DNA of 64,000 nucleotides. It comes from Micromonospora coxensis. Lineage in GTDB: Bacteria > Actinomycetota > Actinomycetes > Mycobacteriales > Micromonosporaceae. Below, piece after piece: positions 1 through 8,314 of the stretch. The DNA is taken from NCBI RefSeq assembly GCF_900090295.1, contig NZ_LT607753.1:2976001-3040000 (forward strand), in the 5' to 3' direction. A program made the translations under genes and the position numbers. Within the stretch, counting starts at the first letter, position 1, and each line of letters starts with the position of its first letter. Below the pieces are notes generated by a model. The model did not search any database, had not been told where the DNA came from, and worked only from the letters and a program-made list of their open reading frames with translations.

Positions 1-2
1 TC

Positions 3-593
3 CGGTCGATCGGGGCACGCCGGGTGCTCACCACGGCCCGATCCGAGGGGCTGCCGTTCGCTCACAGGCACGGCTTCACGCCGAGTCGGGAGGTGCGGTA
101 CTCGGCGCTCGACCTGCGTCCGGTCCCGCCGATGCCGCAGCCGCCGCCGGGCGTACGCCTGCTGTCGGCCGCCCAGGTCGACCCCCGTGCGCTGTACCGG
201 CTGGACGCCACGGCCTCGCCCGACGTGCCCGGCGACGTCCCGGTCGACGCGATGAGCTACGAGAGCTGGCAGCACGACGTCTGGCACAACCCCGGGTTCG
301 ACCGGGAGGCGAGCACCGTCGCCGAGACCGCCGGCACCCTGGTCGCCCTCAGCCTGGTCAAGCGGGACGGCGACCGGATGTGGTCGGAGTTCACCGCCAC
401 CCTGCCGCAGCACCGGGGACGGGGCCTGGCCCGGTTGACGAAGCAGGCCGCCCTGCACCTCGCCGCGACGCGCGGCGTACGCACCGCGTACACCTCGAAC
501 GACGAGGCGAACGCGCCGATGCTGGCGGTCAACGACCGGCTCGGCTACCGCCCGGTGGCGTCCCAGTGGTCCTGCCTGCGGGAGCTGACCTGA
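3..593 (+). CDS. GNAT family N-acetyltransferase, 5' end outside window
   Basis: This is the C-terminal part of a GNAT-type acyltransferase, which transfers an acyl group from acyl-CoA to an amine; the substrate is unknown. The frame is open from base 3 and encodes a typical end of a first GNAT domain before the GTG at 24, so the gene begins before the window. The second half holds the acetyl-CoA loop (QHRGRGLA, about residue 130 counted from the GTG) and the usual closing motif with NDRLGYRP. A two-domain GNAT is the likely architecture. It ends directly against the convergent macro-domain gene with no spacer. The protein at the right edge of the window is of the same tandem type. Confidence 0.75.
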   Translation, partial: RSIGARRVLTTARSEGLPFAHRHGFTPSREVRYSALDLRPVPPMPQPPPGVRLLSAAQVDPRALYRLDATASPDVPGDVPVDAMSYESWQHDVWHNPGFDREASTVAETAGTLVALSLVKRDGDRMWSEFTATLPQHRGRGLARLTKQAALHLAATRGVRTAYTSNDEANAPMLAVNDRLGYRPVASQWSCLRELT

Positions 594-1109
594 TCAGCCG
601 GCGTCGCACACCCGACGGGCGGTGGCGTACGTGTCCGCGCCGAAGAGCACCAGCCGGGCCTCGGTGACGGTGGCCGGTTCGGCGGCCCGCAGCACGGTCA
701 GCGCCTGCCGTACGGCGTCGTCGACCGGCCAGCCGTAGACGCCGGCCGAGATCAGCGGGAACGCCACCGTCGCCGCGCCCAGCCCGTCGGCGACGGCGAG
801 GCTGTTGGCGTAGCAGTCGCGCAGCAGGCCGGAGCGGTCCTCGGTGGCCGAGTGGACCGGCCCGACGGTGTGCACCACCCAGCGGGCCGGCAGGTTCCCG
901 GCGGTGGTGGCGACCGCCTGCCCGGTGGGCAGGCCCCGGCCGTAGCGGGAGGCGCGCAGCGCCCGGCACTCCGCCAGGATGGCCGGGCCGCCCCGGCGGT
1001 GGATGGCGCCGTCGACTCCGCCGCCGCCGAGCAGCGACGAGTTGGCCGCGTTGACCACGACGTCGACCTGCTGGGCGGTGATGTCCCCCTCGACCAGGGT
1101 GATCTCCAC
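594..1109 (-). CDS. Macro domain protein (ADP-ribose binding / O-acetyl-ADP-ribose deacetylase-like)
   Basis: A 171-residue single macro domain. The N-terminus reads EGDITAQQVDVVVNAAN and is followed by a glycine-rich loop (LLGGGGVDGAIHRRGG), the hallmark of the MacroD/YmdB group that hydrolyses O-acetyl-ADP-ribose or removes mono-ADP-ribose from proteins. The second phosphate loop (PLISAGVYGWP) is also present. The start is a GTG one base after the stop of the upstream EI24 gene, so the two are probably translated in a coupled way. The substrate is inferred from family only. Confidence 0.88.
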   Translation of the reverse strand: MEITLVEGDITAQQVDVVVNAANSSLLGGGGVDGAIHRRGGPAILAECRALRASRYGRGLPTGQAVATTAGNLPARWVVHTVGPVHSATEDRSGLLRDCYANSLAVADGLGAATVAFPLISAGVYGWPVDDAVRQALTVLRAAEPATVTEARLVLFGADTYATARRVCDAG

Positions 1110-1110
1110 G

Positions 1111-1905
1111 TCAGCGCTCCTCGGTGGACTGACCCAGCGACCGGCGGGTCAGCAGGGTCGCGCCGGCGACGGCGGCCGGCATGACCAGCACCGCGCCGAG
1201 CGGGATCAGGAAGCAGAGGAAGACCGCCACGCCGAAGCCGAGGGTGGTGGGCCGGTCCGCCTTCAGGACGGACCGCCGGTCGGGCAGCCGCATCCCCCGC
1301 CGGCCGAACGGCGCGCCGACCAGTTCCACGGCGAGCAGCCAGCCGCCCACCGCCGCCCCGATCACCGGCACCACGGTCTGCCCGACCACCGGGATGAACC
1401 CGGCGGCGAAGAGCGGGATGCCGAAGAGCACCGACAGGCCGACCAGCCGCAGCGAGTCGACGACGCTGCGCCGCAGCGACGCCCAGAGCGGCACCTCGAC
1501 CGCGCCGGGGGTGCCGCCCAGCCGCTCCTCCACCCGCTCGGAGATCTTCTCGTAGAACGGGTCGCCGATGACCAGGGTGACCGCGGTGAAGCTGACCACC
1601 GCGAGCAGGCCGCCGAGGCCGAGGAAGGCCAGCCCGGCGACCACCCGCACCAGGCTGCGCGGGGTCGCCGACCAGTCGTCCGCGAACGGCGTGACCAGGG
1701 CGGCGAGGTCGTCGACGAACCACACCAGGGTGGCGAACGCGGTGACGAACACCGCGCCCGAGATCAGTGCCGGCACGACGCCGAGCAGCATCAGCCCGGG
1801 GCTGCGCACGTACAGGCCGAGACCGCGCAGGAGCAGACCCACACCGGAGAAGAAGCGGCCGGCGGCGCCGGCCACCGGCCGGGCGATGTCGCGGGGTGCG
1901 TTCAC
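1111..1905 (-). CDS. EI24 domain-containing membrane protein (CysZ-like)
   Basis: A 264-residue integral membrane protein of the EI24/CysZ family, with hydrophobic stretches near residues 34-66, 89-115, 152-197 and 220-252. A conserved segment reads GDPFYEKISERVEE in the loop after the second span. CysZ of enterobacteria transports sulfate, but actinobacterial members have no settled function. The GTG start lies 8 nt downstream of a TAGGCT -10 hexamer (1914-1919, minus strand), which suggests a leaderless mRNA. It is the first gene of a two-gene unit with the macro-domain gene and is divergent from the WYL regulator. Confidence 0.85.
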   Translation of the reverse strand: MNAPRDIARPVAGAAGRFFSGVGLLLRGLGLYVRSPGLMLLGVVPALISGAVFVTAFATLVWFVDDLAALVTPFADDWSATPRSLVRVVAGLAFLGLGGLLAVVSFTAVTLVIGDPFYEKISERVEERLGGTPGAVEVPLWASLRRSVVDSLRLVGLSVLFGIPLFAAGFIPVVGQTVVPVIGAAVGGWLLAVELVGAPFGRRGMRLPDRRSVLKADRPTTLGFGVAVFLCFLIPLGAVLVMPAAVAGATLLTRRSLGQSTEER

Positions 1906-1991
1906 GAGCGCAGAGCCTAGTGGCCACCGGCCGGCCGGGCCGGGCGAGGCGCGTGCTCCGGTCGTGGATCCGGCTGGGGCAGGATGGCGGG

Positions 1992-2969
1992 GTGCGCGCC
2001 TCCCGGCTGATCTCCCTGGTCCTGCTGTTGCAGTCCCGGGAGACGATGACCGCCACCGAGCTGGCCCGGGAGCTGGAGGTCTCCGAGCGGACGATCTACC
2101 GGGACGTGCTGGCGCTCTCCGCCGCCGGGGTGCCGGTCTACGCCGACCGGGGGCGGGCCGGCGGCTACCGGCTGCTCGGCGGCTACCGCACCCGGCTGAC
2201 CGGGCTGACCCGGGACGAGGCGGAGGCGCTCTTCCTCGCCGGACTGCCCGGTCCGGCCGGCGACATGGGGCTCGCCGACGCGGTCGCCGCCGCCGAGCTG
2301 AAGGTCCTCGCCGCGCTGCCGCCGAGCCTGCGCGACGCGCCGGCCCGCACCGGGCAGCGGTTCCACCTGGACGTGCCGGGCTGGTTCCGCGACTCCACCC
2401 CGCCGCCGCTGCTCGCCGACCTGGCCCGCGCGGTCTGGGCGGACCGGGTGGTCGAGCTGCGCTACCGGCGCGGCGACCGGGAGGTCACCCGCCGGGTCGA
2501 GCCGTACGGGTTGGTGCTCAAGAGCGGGACCTGGTACCTGGTCGGTCGGGTCGGGGACGACATGCGCACCTACCGGGTCGACCGGGTGCTCGCCGTCGTG
2601 CCGGGCTCGGAGGGGTTCACCCGGGACGAGGACTTCGACCTCGGCGGGTACTGGCGGGAGCAGGCCGAGGCGTTCCTGCGGGCGATGCTCCGGGAGTGGA
2701 TCACCGTACGGGTGAGCCCGGCCGGCCTGCGCGCGCTGCGCCGGTCCGCCGACGCCCCGTTCGTGTACGACGAGGCCCTCGCCGCCGCCGGCGGGCCCGA
2801 CGGGCAGGGCTGGGTGGTGACCCGGCTGCCCGTCGAGTCCGTCGACGTGGCGTACGACCTGGTGCTCCGGCTCGGTCCGGAGCTGGAGGTGCTCGACCCG
2901 CCACAGCTGCGGGAGCGGCTGGCGGAGGCGGCCCGCCGCCTGGGTGAGCTGTACGGCGCTCAGCGGTAG
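1992..2969 (+). CDS. HTH/WYL-domain transcriptional regulator
   Basis: A 325-residue regulator of the DeoR-like HTH plus WYL type. The N-terminal winged helix covers residues 1-60 (TELARELEVSERTIYRDV). The WYL domain follows, with the signature WYL at 181-183 within LKSGTWYLVGRVGDD, and a C-terminal WCX extension completes the protein. WYL domains bind small ligands or nucleic acid ends and switch the HTH. The GTG start at 1992 gives the canonical N-terminus VRASRLISLVLLLQ; a longer open frame upstream is not family-like. It is divergent from the EI24 gene and overlaps the stop of the convergent SDR gene by 10 bp. Its targets are unknown, with the neighbours as first candidates. Confidence 0.88.
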   Translation: MRASRLISLVLLLQSRETMTATELARELEVSERTIYRDVLALSAAGVPVYADRGRAGGYRLLGGYRTRLTGLTRDEAEALFLAGLPGPAGDMGLADAVAAAELKVLAALPPSLRDAPARTGQRFHLDVPGWFRDSTPPPLLADLARAVWADRVVELRYRRGDREVTRRVEPYGLVLKSGTWYLVGRVGDDMRTYRVDRVLAVVPGSEGFTRDEDFDLGGYWREQAEAFLRAMLREWITVRVSPAGLRALRRSADAPFVYDEALAAAGGPDGQGWVVTRLPVESVDVAYDLVLRLGPELEVLDPPQLRERLAEAARRLGELYGAQR

Positions 2970-3877
2970 TCGGAGACGTCCGCCTTCCGGCCGCCCTCGA
3001 CGACCTCGCTGATGTACCGGAAGCCCTGCGGCCGGCTGCCGTCGAGGTCGGTGAAGCCGTACACGGTCGCCAGCTCGCCACTGTCGGTGGACTTCCCGTT
3101 CCACCGGTGCCTGTCCGGGTCGGCGGCCAGCGCGGCCACCGCCCGCCCGACGTACGCCGGGGTCTCCGAGATGACGAAGTCCGGTTCCTTGGCGACGGCG
3201 TCGCGCCAGTTCTCCTCGGTGACGCCGTAGTGGTCCAGCATCGCCTCCGAACGCAGCCAGCCGGGGGTGACCGCCACCGCCGTGCACCCGTGCGGCTCCA
3301 ACTCCTCGGCCTGGACGAAGGCGAGCCGGTTGACGCACGTCTTGGCCAGGTCGTAGAAGGCGGACAGCCGGTAGTGCGTGTCGTTGTACGCCTTGGTGCC
3401 GTCCCCGATCTCCACCACCAGGCCGCCGGGGTTGCGGATCAGCAGCGGCAGCGCGAAGTGGCTGGTGATCAGGTGGGTGTGCACGGCCAGTTCTAGGGTG
3501 CGGAAGCCCTTGTCGAGCGGCTGCTTCCAGACCGGTTCGTTCCAGGTGATCAGGTGGTCGCTGCCCCACACGTCGTTGACCAGCACGTCGAGCCGGCCCT
3601 GTTCGGCGTCGATCCGGGCGACCAGGTCACGGACCTGCTCGGGCGCGGTGTGGTCGACCCGTACCGCGATGCCGGTGCCCCCGGCGGCGGTGACCAGTTC
3701 GGCGGTCTCCTCGATGGTCTCGGGCCGGTCCATCTCGGAGCGGCCGGCCCGGCTGCTGCGGCCGGTGGCGTAGACGGTGGCCCCGGCCGCCCCGAGCTGG
3801 ATCGCGATCTGCCGTCCGGCGCCCCGTGTCGCCCCGGCCACCAGCGCGACCTTCCCTTCCAGCGGTGTCGTCGTCAT
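2960..3877 (-). CDS. SDR family NAD(P)-dependent oxidoreductase
   Basis: A 305-residue classical short-chain dehydrogenase. The nucleotide-binding motif is GATRGAGRQIA near residues 15-25 and the catalytic pair is YDLAK (Tyr and Lys four apart). The NNAG motif after beta-4 is replaced by NDVWG, a feature of the DHRS1-like subgroup. The long C-terminal tail (RWNGKSTDSGELATVYGF...) is also typical of that subgroup, whose substrates are poorly known. The ATG at 3877 gives the standard N-terminus. It is convergent with the WYL regulator and divergent from the nucleotidyltransferase gene. Confidence 0.87.
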   Translation of the reverse strand: MTTTPLEGKVALVAGATRGAGRQIAIQLGAAGATVYATGRSSRAGRSEMDRPETIEETAELVTAAGGTGIAVRVDHTAPEQVRDLVARIDAEQGRLDVLVNDVWGSDHLITWNEPVWKQPLDKGFRTLELAVHTHLITSHFALPLLIRNPGGLVVEIGDGTKAYNDTHYRLSAFYDLAKTCVNRLAFVQAEELEPHGCTAVAVTPGWLRSEAMLDHYGVTEENWRDAVAKEPDFVISETPAYVGRAVAALAADPDRHRWNGKSTDSGELATVYGFTDLDGSRPQGFRYISEVVEGGRKADVSDYR

Positions 3878-3942
3878 GCGTCGAGCGTGTCAGTGATACC
3901 TGACAGCCGAAGTCCGGTTTCGCGAAGAGGGTGTGGTGGGTC

Positions 3943-4692
3943 ATGCTCGCCGGCATGCACCTGCTGCTCTCCGGGATCGTCGGCTCGGTCGCGTACGGGC
4001 TGGCCGGGCCGGGCTCGGACACCGACCGGATCGGCGTGTTCGCCGCGCCCACGGTGGCCTTCCACGGCCTGCACCCGCCCCGGGAGTCGGTGGTCACCAC
4101 CGACCCGGACGTCACCCTGCACGAGGCCGGGAAGTACGCCCGGCTGGCGCTGAGCGGCAACCCCACCGCCACCGAGCTGATGTGGCTGCCCGACGACTGC
4201 TACGAGACCCGGACGGACCTGGGTGAGCGGCTGATCGGGATCCGGTCGGCGTTCCTCAGCGCGCCCCGGGTCCGCGACGCCTACCTGGGGTACGCCGCGC
4301 AGCAGTTCCGCAAGCTGACCGCGCGACTCTCCGACGACTCCGGCTCCCGGCGCGGTGTCGGGCCCGACGGGCCGGAGTCGTCGCAGGTGGGCGGTCGGTG
4401 GCGCTCGGCGAAGCACGCCCGGCACCTGGCCCGGCTGCTGCACCAGGGCCGGACGCTCTACGCGACCGGCGTGCTGGAGATCCGGCTGGCCGACCCGCAG
4501 TGGTTCCGGGCGTTCGGCGAGCGGGTCGCCGGTGGCGCGCTGGACGAGGCGCAGCGGCTGGTCGCCGAGGCGGAGCGGGACTTCGACCGGATCCGCACGC
4601 CGCTGCCGCAGCGGCCGGACGAGGCGGTGGTGGAGCGCTGGCTGCTCGACGTGCGCGCCGCGCACCTCCCACCGGAGCCGGCCCGGCGCTGA
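3943..4692 (+). CDS. Predicted nucleotidyltransferase (Pol beta superfamily, COG3541/RlaP-like)
   Basis: About 249 residues. The N-terminus carries the nucleotidyltransferase signature GSVAYGLAGPGSDTDRIGVF, with the two Asp of SDTD as metal ligands. This matches the family of stand-alone nucleotidyltransferases that includes the RNA-repair protein RlaP. A positively charged helical C-terminal half follows (AQQFRKLTARL, RSAKHARHLARLLHQGR). No RNA ligase gene lies nearby, so a repair role is not supported by context. ATG 3943 is preferred; ATG 3955 or GTG 3931 are possible. The actual nucleotide and acceptor are unknown. Confidence 0.8.
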   Translation: MLAGMHLLLSGIVGSVAYGLAGPGSDTDRIGVFAAPTVAFHGLHPPRESVVTTDPDVTLHEAGKYARLALSGNPTATELMWLPDDCYETRTDLGERLIGIRSAFLSAPRVRDAYLGYAAQQFRKLTARLSDDSGSRRGVGPDGPESSQVGGRWRSAKHARHLARLLHQGRTLYATGVLEIRLADPQWFRAFGERVAGGALDEAQRLVAEAERDFDRIRTPLPQRPDEAVVERWLLDVRAAHLPPEPARR

Positions 4693-4787
4693 CCCGTCCG
4701 CCGGCCGCACCTGTATCCCGGGGGCGGTGGCGAGGTGAGCGGGGCGGCCAGGCCGAGTGCCCGCCGCCGGACGGACGGGCGGGCGGG

Positions 4788-5237
4788 TCACTGCACGTCG
4801 AACTCGTTGCCCTCCGGATCGGCCATGGTGGTGTGCACGCTGCCCCGGTCGGCCACCTCGCGCAGCACGGTCGCCCCGAGCCCTTCCAGCCGCTTCACCT
4901 CGGCCTCCCGGGCGCCCGGCGCGACGTGCAGGTCGATGTGGAGCCGGTTCTTGACCTGCTTCGGCTCGGGCACCGCCTGGAGGAGCAGCCGGCGGCCCAG
5001 GCCCATGTCACTGGCCGGGTCCGCCGGGTCGTCCGGGTGCCGGACCGCGGCCAGCTCCCGGAAGGCCCGCCGGCCGTCCACCTCGACGTACGCCTGCGGC
5101 GGCAGCGCCCCGGACTCGACCAGCCCGTCGATCAGGGCGGTGTGGTCCTCGACCCGGTAGCCGAGGGCCTCGGCCCAGAACCCGGCCAGTCGGATCGGGT
5201 CCGCGCAGTCGATCACGAGCTTCCAGTGCAGCGCCAT
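4788..5237 (-). CDS. VOC family protein (glyoxalase/bleomycin-resistance fold)
   Basis: A 149-residue vicinal-oxygen-chelate protein. It starts MALHWKLVIDCADP and ends with the common DPEGNEFDVQ strand. The two beta-alpha-beta-beta-beta modules are visible, with candidate metal ligands in LHIDLHV and in the terminal Glu. This actinobacterial subgroup (glyoxalase-like domain) has no assigned reaction. The ATG at 5237 has a good ribosome-binding site (GGAGG, 5 nt spacing). It is divergent from the CGNR regulator, with 66 bp between the starts. Confidence 0.87.
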   Translation of the reverse strand: MALHWKLVIDCADPIRLAGFWAEALGYRVEDHTALIDGLVESGALPPQAYVEVDGRRAFRELAAVRHPDDPADPASDMGLGRRLLLQAVPEPKQVKNRLHIDLHVAPGAREAEVKRLEGLGATVLREVADRGSVHTTMADPEGNEFDVQ

Positions 5238-5282
5238 CGCGTCCTCCGTCACTCGGCGGCCACCCGGCGGACGACCGCACCT

Positions 5283-5303
5283 GTAACCACTTATAGTGGT
5301 TAC
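5283..5303. promoter_or_regulatory. Perfect palindrome overlapping leaderless promoter of the CGNR gene
   Basis: The arms GTAACCACT and AGTGGTTAC flank a TAT centre and end directly at the GTG start at 5304. The -10 hexamer TATAGT (5292-5297) lies inside the palindrome, 6 nt before the start codon, so the mRNA is probably leaderless. A protein bound here would block the promoter. Autoregulation by the CGNR protein is the simplest inference, and the divergent VOC gene may also respond. Confidence 0.75.
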
Positions 5304-5897
5304 GTGACGGACGACGCAAGCGGACTCACCCTCACCTCCCCCGAAGGGACCCGCTACCGGTTCGACCCCGGCGCGCTCTGCCTGGAGTTCCTGACCACCG
5401 GCGGCCCCGGCGAGCTGGCCCGCTACGACGTGCTGCACCAGCCCCGCGACCTGGCCGACTGGCTGGCGCTGTCCCGGCTGCGCCTCGACCCGGCCGACGT
5501 CGACACCGACGCCGACGAGCTGGCCCTCGCCCGGCGGCTGCGCGACGCGCTGTGGCGGATCGCGCGACGGCGTACCCGGGGCGAGACGCCGGAGCGCGCG
5601 GACCTGGCGGTGGTCAACGAGGCCGCCACCGCGCCGCCGCTGATCCCGCAGGTCGCGGCCGACGGCGGGCGGGCCTGGCTGCTGCCCGCGACCGGCGGCC
5701 AGGCGCTCAGCAGCATCGCCCGCGACGCCGTCGACCTGCTCACCGGCCGCTACGCCGACCGGATCCGGGAGTGCGGGGCGCCCGACTGCCAGCTGGTCTT
5801 CGTGGACACCTCGCGGCCCGGCCAGCGGCGCTGGTGCGCCATGGAACGCTGCGGCAACCGGCAGAAGATCCGGGCCCTGCGCGCCCGCCGCGACTAG
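5304..5897 (+). CDS. CGNR zinc-finger, ABATE domain regulator
   Basis: A 197-residue protein with an N-terminal ABATE-type domain (FDPGALCLEFLTTG near residue 20) and a C-terminal zinc finger. The Zn ligands are Cys157, Cys162, Cys178 and Cys183, and the signature CGNR is at 183-186, followed by a basic tail (RQKIRALRARRD). Such proteins are presumed transcriptional regulators in actinomycetes. The GTG at 5304 is chosen because a TATAGT -10 sits 6 nt upstream and a perfect palindrome abuts it. It is divergent from a VOC gene, which is a plausible target. Confidence 0.88.
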   Translation: MTDDASGLTLTSPEGTRYRFDPGALCLEFLTTGGPGELARYDVLHQPRDLADWLALSRLRLDPADVDTDADELALARRLRDALWRIARRRTRGETPERADLAVVNEAATAPPLIPQVAADGGRAWLLPATGGQALSSIARDAVDLLTGRYADRIRECGAPDCQLVFVDTSRPGQRRWCAMERCGNRQKIRALRARRD

Positions 5898-5958
5898 CGC
5901 GGCAGGACCGGACCGGGAAGGAGCCGAGGCGGCGGCCGGCAAGGGCGGCGGCTCGGTG

Positions 5959-7191
5959 TCAGTCGTCGATGGCCTGGTAGACGGTGGTCCAGAAGTCGTG
6001 GTGGGCCCAGATCGAATTCGGGGCGGACGCCCCGACCTGGGTGAGCAGGATTCCGGTGAGCTGGTGCTCCGGGTCGGCGTAGGTCGACGTGCCGCTTCCG
6101 CCGTCCCAGCCGAACTGGCCCTCGGGGGCGTAGTCGCCGCGGTAGGTGCGCACCGCCATCCCCAGGCCCCAGCCGCCGTGCTGCCCCTGGCCGAACGAGA
6201 CGTGCACGTTGTCGCGGGCCATGGCGGTCCGGGCGGCCTGCTGCTCGGGCGTGAGACGGTTGGTGGTCATCAGCTCGACGGCGGGCCGGGACAGGATCCG
6301 CTCGCCGCCGTGCATTCCCCCGTTCAGCAGCATCCGGAAGTAGGCGTGGTAGTCGTCGACGGTGGAGACCAGCCCGCCGCCACCACCCGGGAACGCCGGA
6401 GGCCGGCTCCACCGGCCGCCCTCGGCCTCGTCCCACACGTGGAACTCCCCGGTCTGCGGGTCGGGGGCGTAGAGGGGCGGCAGCCGGTCGATCCGGTCGG
6501 CGGGCACGTGGAAGCCGGTGTCCTTCATCCCCAGCGGCTCGAAGATGCGCTCGCGTAGGAACGTCTCGAACGACTGGCCCGTGACCCGGGCGACCAGCAC
6601 GCCGACCAGATCGCTGCTGATCTGGTACTGCCAGCGCTCCCCGGGCTGGTGCATCAACGGAAGCGTTCCCAGGCGGCGCATCCACTCGTCCGGTTCGGGC
6701 ATCGGCTCCGGCAGGTTGGGGGTGAGCCCCTGCGCGAACACCTCGCCCATGATCGGGGTGCCCAGCGCCGTCATGTCCATGCCGAGCCCGAACGTCGAGG
6801 TCAGCACGTCCCGTACGGTGATCGGCCGGCGCGCCGGCACCGTGTCGTCCAGCGGGCCGTCGATCCGCTCGAGCACCCGACGGTCGGCCAGTTCGGGCAG
6901 CCACGGCGTCACCGGGTCGTCCAGCCGCAGCCGGCACTCGTCGAGCAGCACCATCGCCGCCGCGATCGAGACCGGCTTGGACGTCGACGCCATCCGGAAG
7001 ATCGTGTCGCGGCGCATGGGCGCCCCACCGTCGTGGCGCATCGTCCCGATCGTTTCGACGTGCGTCTCCCCGCCCCGGCTGACCAGGGCGACGAGCCCGG
7101 GGATCCGCCCGGACTCCACATGCCCCGCCAGCACCGCACGCAGTCGGCGCAACCCCGCCGCGGAGAAGCCGCTGTTGCCGGTTCCCATCAT
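5959..7191 (-). CDS. Serine hydrolase, beta-lactamase class C / EstB-like
   Basis: A 410-residue member of the beta-lactamase/D-Ala carboxypeptidase/esterase family (PF00144). The nucleophile motif SxxK is at residues 69-72 (MASTSKPV), the Tyr motif is in WQYQISSD, and the third motif region is WDGGSGTSTY. No clear signal peptide is present, so a cytoplasmic esterase is as likely as a cell-wall enzyme. Several ATG codons are in frame. ATG 7191 is chosen because AGGAGT sits 4-5 nt before it, whereas upstream starts lack a site. The gene stands alone between the CGNR gene and a 377-bp non-coding stretch. Confidence 0.85.
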   Translation of the reverse strand: MMGTGNSGFSAAGLRRLRAVLAGHVESGRIPGLVALVSRGGETHVETIGTMRHDGGAPMRRDTIFRMASTSKPVSIAAAMVLLDECRLRLDDPVTPWLPELADRRVLERIDGPLDDTVPARRPITVRDVLTSTFGLGMDMTALGTPIMGEVFAQGLTPNLPEPMPEPDEWMRRLGTLPLMHQPGERWQYQISSDLVGVLVARVTGQSFETFLRERIFEPLGMKDTGFHVPADRIDRLPPLYAPDPQTGEFHVWDEAEGGRWSRPPAFPGGGGGLVSTVDDYHAYFRMLLNGGMHGGERILSRPAVELMTTNRLTPEQQAARTAMARDNVHVSFGQGQHGGWGLGMAVRTYRGDYAPEGQFGWDGGSGTSTYADPEHQLTGILLTQVGASAPNSIWAHHDFWTTVYQAIDD

Positions 7192-7568
7192 GGAACTCCT
7201 CACCGCCATCGCTGAACCGTTCATGCAGCCACCATCGCCATCCGCGCTGACACGGGACTGACGCCGTCCTGACGCCGCCGCTGACACGCGGCAGGAAGCG
7301 GGTGAGCGGTGTCGGCTGCGCGGCGGGATGCGGGTGAGCGGTGTCGGCTACGCGGCCGTGGCGACGGGTGAGCGCTCAGCGCCGATCAGGGCCACCCGGC
7401 CCGGCGGTCGGCCGCCGCGGCGGTGGCGGCCAGGGTCGGGCAGCTCGCCCGGAGGGATCGGCCCGGCCGGCTCCCGATCGTTCCGGGCAGGGTTCCATGG
7501 CCCGGAGTCAGCGCCACTCGTCGATCGCGACGAGGTGGAGTGTGCCCGGGTGGGCGTGATCCGGACGA
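7192..7568. other. Non-coding stretch with a short direct repeat
   Basis: No convincing gene was found in this 377-bp gap. A 20-bp unit (GCGGGTGAGCGGTGTCGGCT) occurs at 7298 and again at 7330, a period of 32 bp. The rest is plain GC-rich spacer. An open frame on the plus strand from 7328 lacks family-like sequence and runs into the antisense of the next gene, so it was not called. Confidence 0.5.
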
Positions 7569-8303
7569 CTAGTCGACGATCCGGACCCGGACCCGGCGGT
7601 TGGCCCGGCCCTTGCTCTCCACCTTGACCACCTGCACCTTGCCGATCTGGGCGGTGGAGGCGACGTGCGTGCCACCGTCGGCCTGCACGTCCAGCCCGAC
7701 GATGTCGACGATCCGGACCTCCTGCTCGTCGGCCGGGATCAGGTTGGACTGGGTCCGGATGATGTCCGGCAGGGCCAGCGCCTCCGCCCGGGGCAGCACC
7801 CGGACGGCGACCGCCCGGTCGGCGGCCACCTCGGCGTTGACCAGCTCCTCGATCCGGCTCTTGAAGTCCGACGGCACCTCGGGGAGGTTGAAGTCCATCC
7901 GCGCCTCGCCGGGCTCCATGTTGCCGCCGGTGACCAGCGCCCCGAAGTCGCGGAACACCACCCCGCAGAGCACGTGCAGCCCGGAGTGGGTCCGCATCAG
8001 CCGGGTGCGCCGCTCGTCGGCCACCGCGCCGGTGACCGGCGTGCCGGGCGGCGGCACCGGGTCACCCTCGGCGGGGATCAGGTACAGGTCGTCGCCCTTG
8101 CGGGTGCCCACGATCCGGGTCTGTACGCCCTGCCAGAGCAGCACGCCGTGGTCCGGCGGCTGGCCACCGCCACCCGGGTAGAACGCCGACCGGTCCAGCA
8201 CGATGCCCTGCTCGTCGGCGGCGAGCACGGTGCACTCCCACTCCCGCAGCGTGGGGTCGGCGAGATCCAGGCGATGGGTACGACCGTGGTGTGTGACGCC
8301 CAT
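7569..8303 (-). CDS. Alanyl-tRNA editing protein (AlaX-like)
   Basis: A 244-residue free-standing homologue of the AlaRS editing domain, which hydrolyses mischarged Ser- or Gly-tRNA(Ala). It has the N-terminal barrel segment (DRSAFYPGGGGQPPD) and the first zinc half-site HSGLH (HxxxH). The second half-site, usually CGGTH, reads DGGTH here, so the Cys ligand is replaced by Asp. The C-terminal strand AQIGKVQVVKVESKGRANRRVRV is canonical. A weak TAACGT -10 lies 5 nt before the ATG. Confidence 0.87.
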   Translation of the reverse strand: MGVTHHGRTHRLDLADPTLREWECTVLAADEQGIVLDRSAFYPGGGGQPPDHGVLLWQGVQTRIVGTRKGDDLYLIPAEGDPVPPPGTPVTGAVADERRTRLMRTHSGLHVLCGVVFRDFGALVTGGNMEPGEARMDFNLPEVPSDFKSRIEELVNAEVAADRAVAVRVLPRAEALALPDIIRTQSNLIPADEQEVRIVDIVGLDVQADGGTHVASTAQIGKVQVVKVESKGRANRRVRVRIVD

Positions 8304-8314
8304 GACGGATGACG

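Noticed and set aside
3931..3954. GTG 3931 as start of the nucleotidyltransferase
   Set aside because: The AGAGG sequence touches the GTG directly, too close to act as a ribosome-binding site. ATG 3943 has better spacing.
7328..7627. 99-codon plus-strand frame in the 7.2-7.6 kb gap
   Set aside because: No family-like sequence, no good start signal, and it overlaps the 3' end of the AlaX-type gene in antisense.
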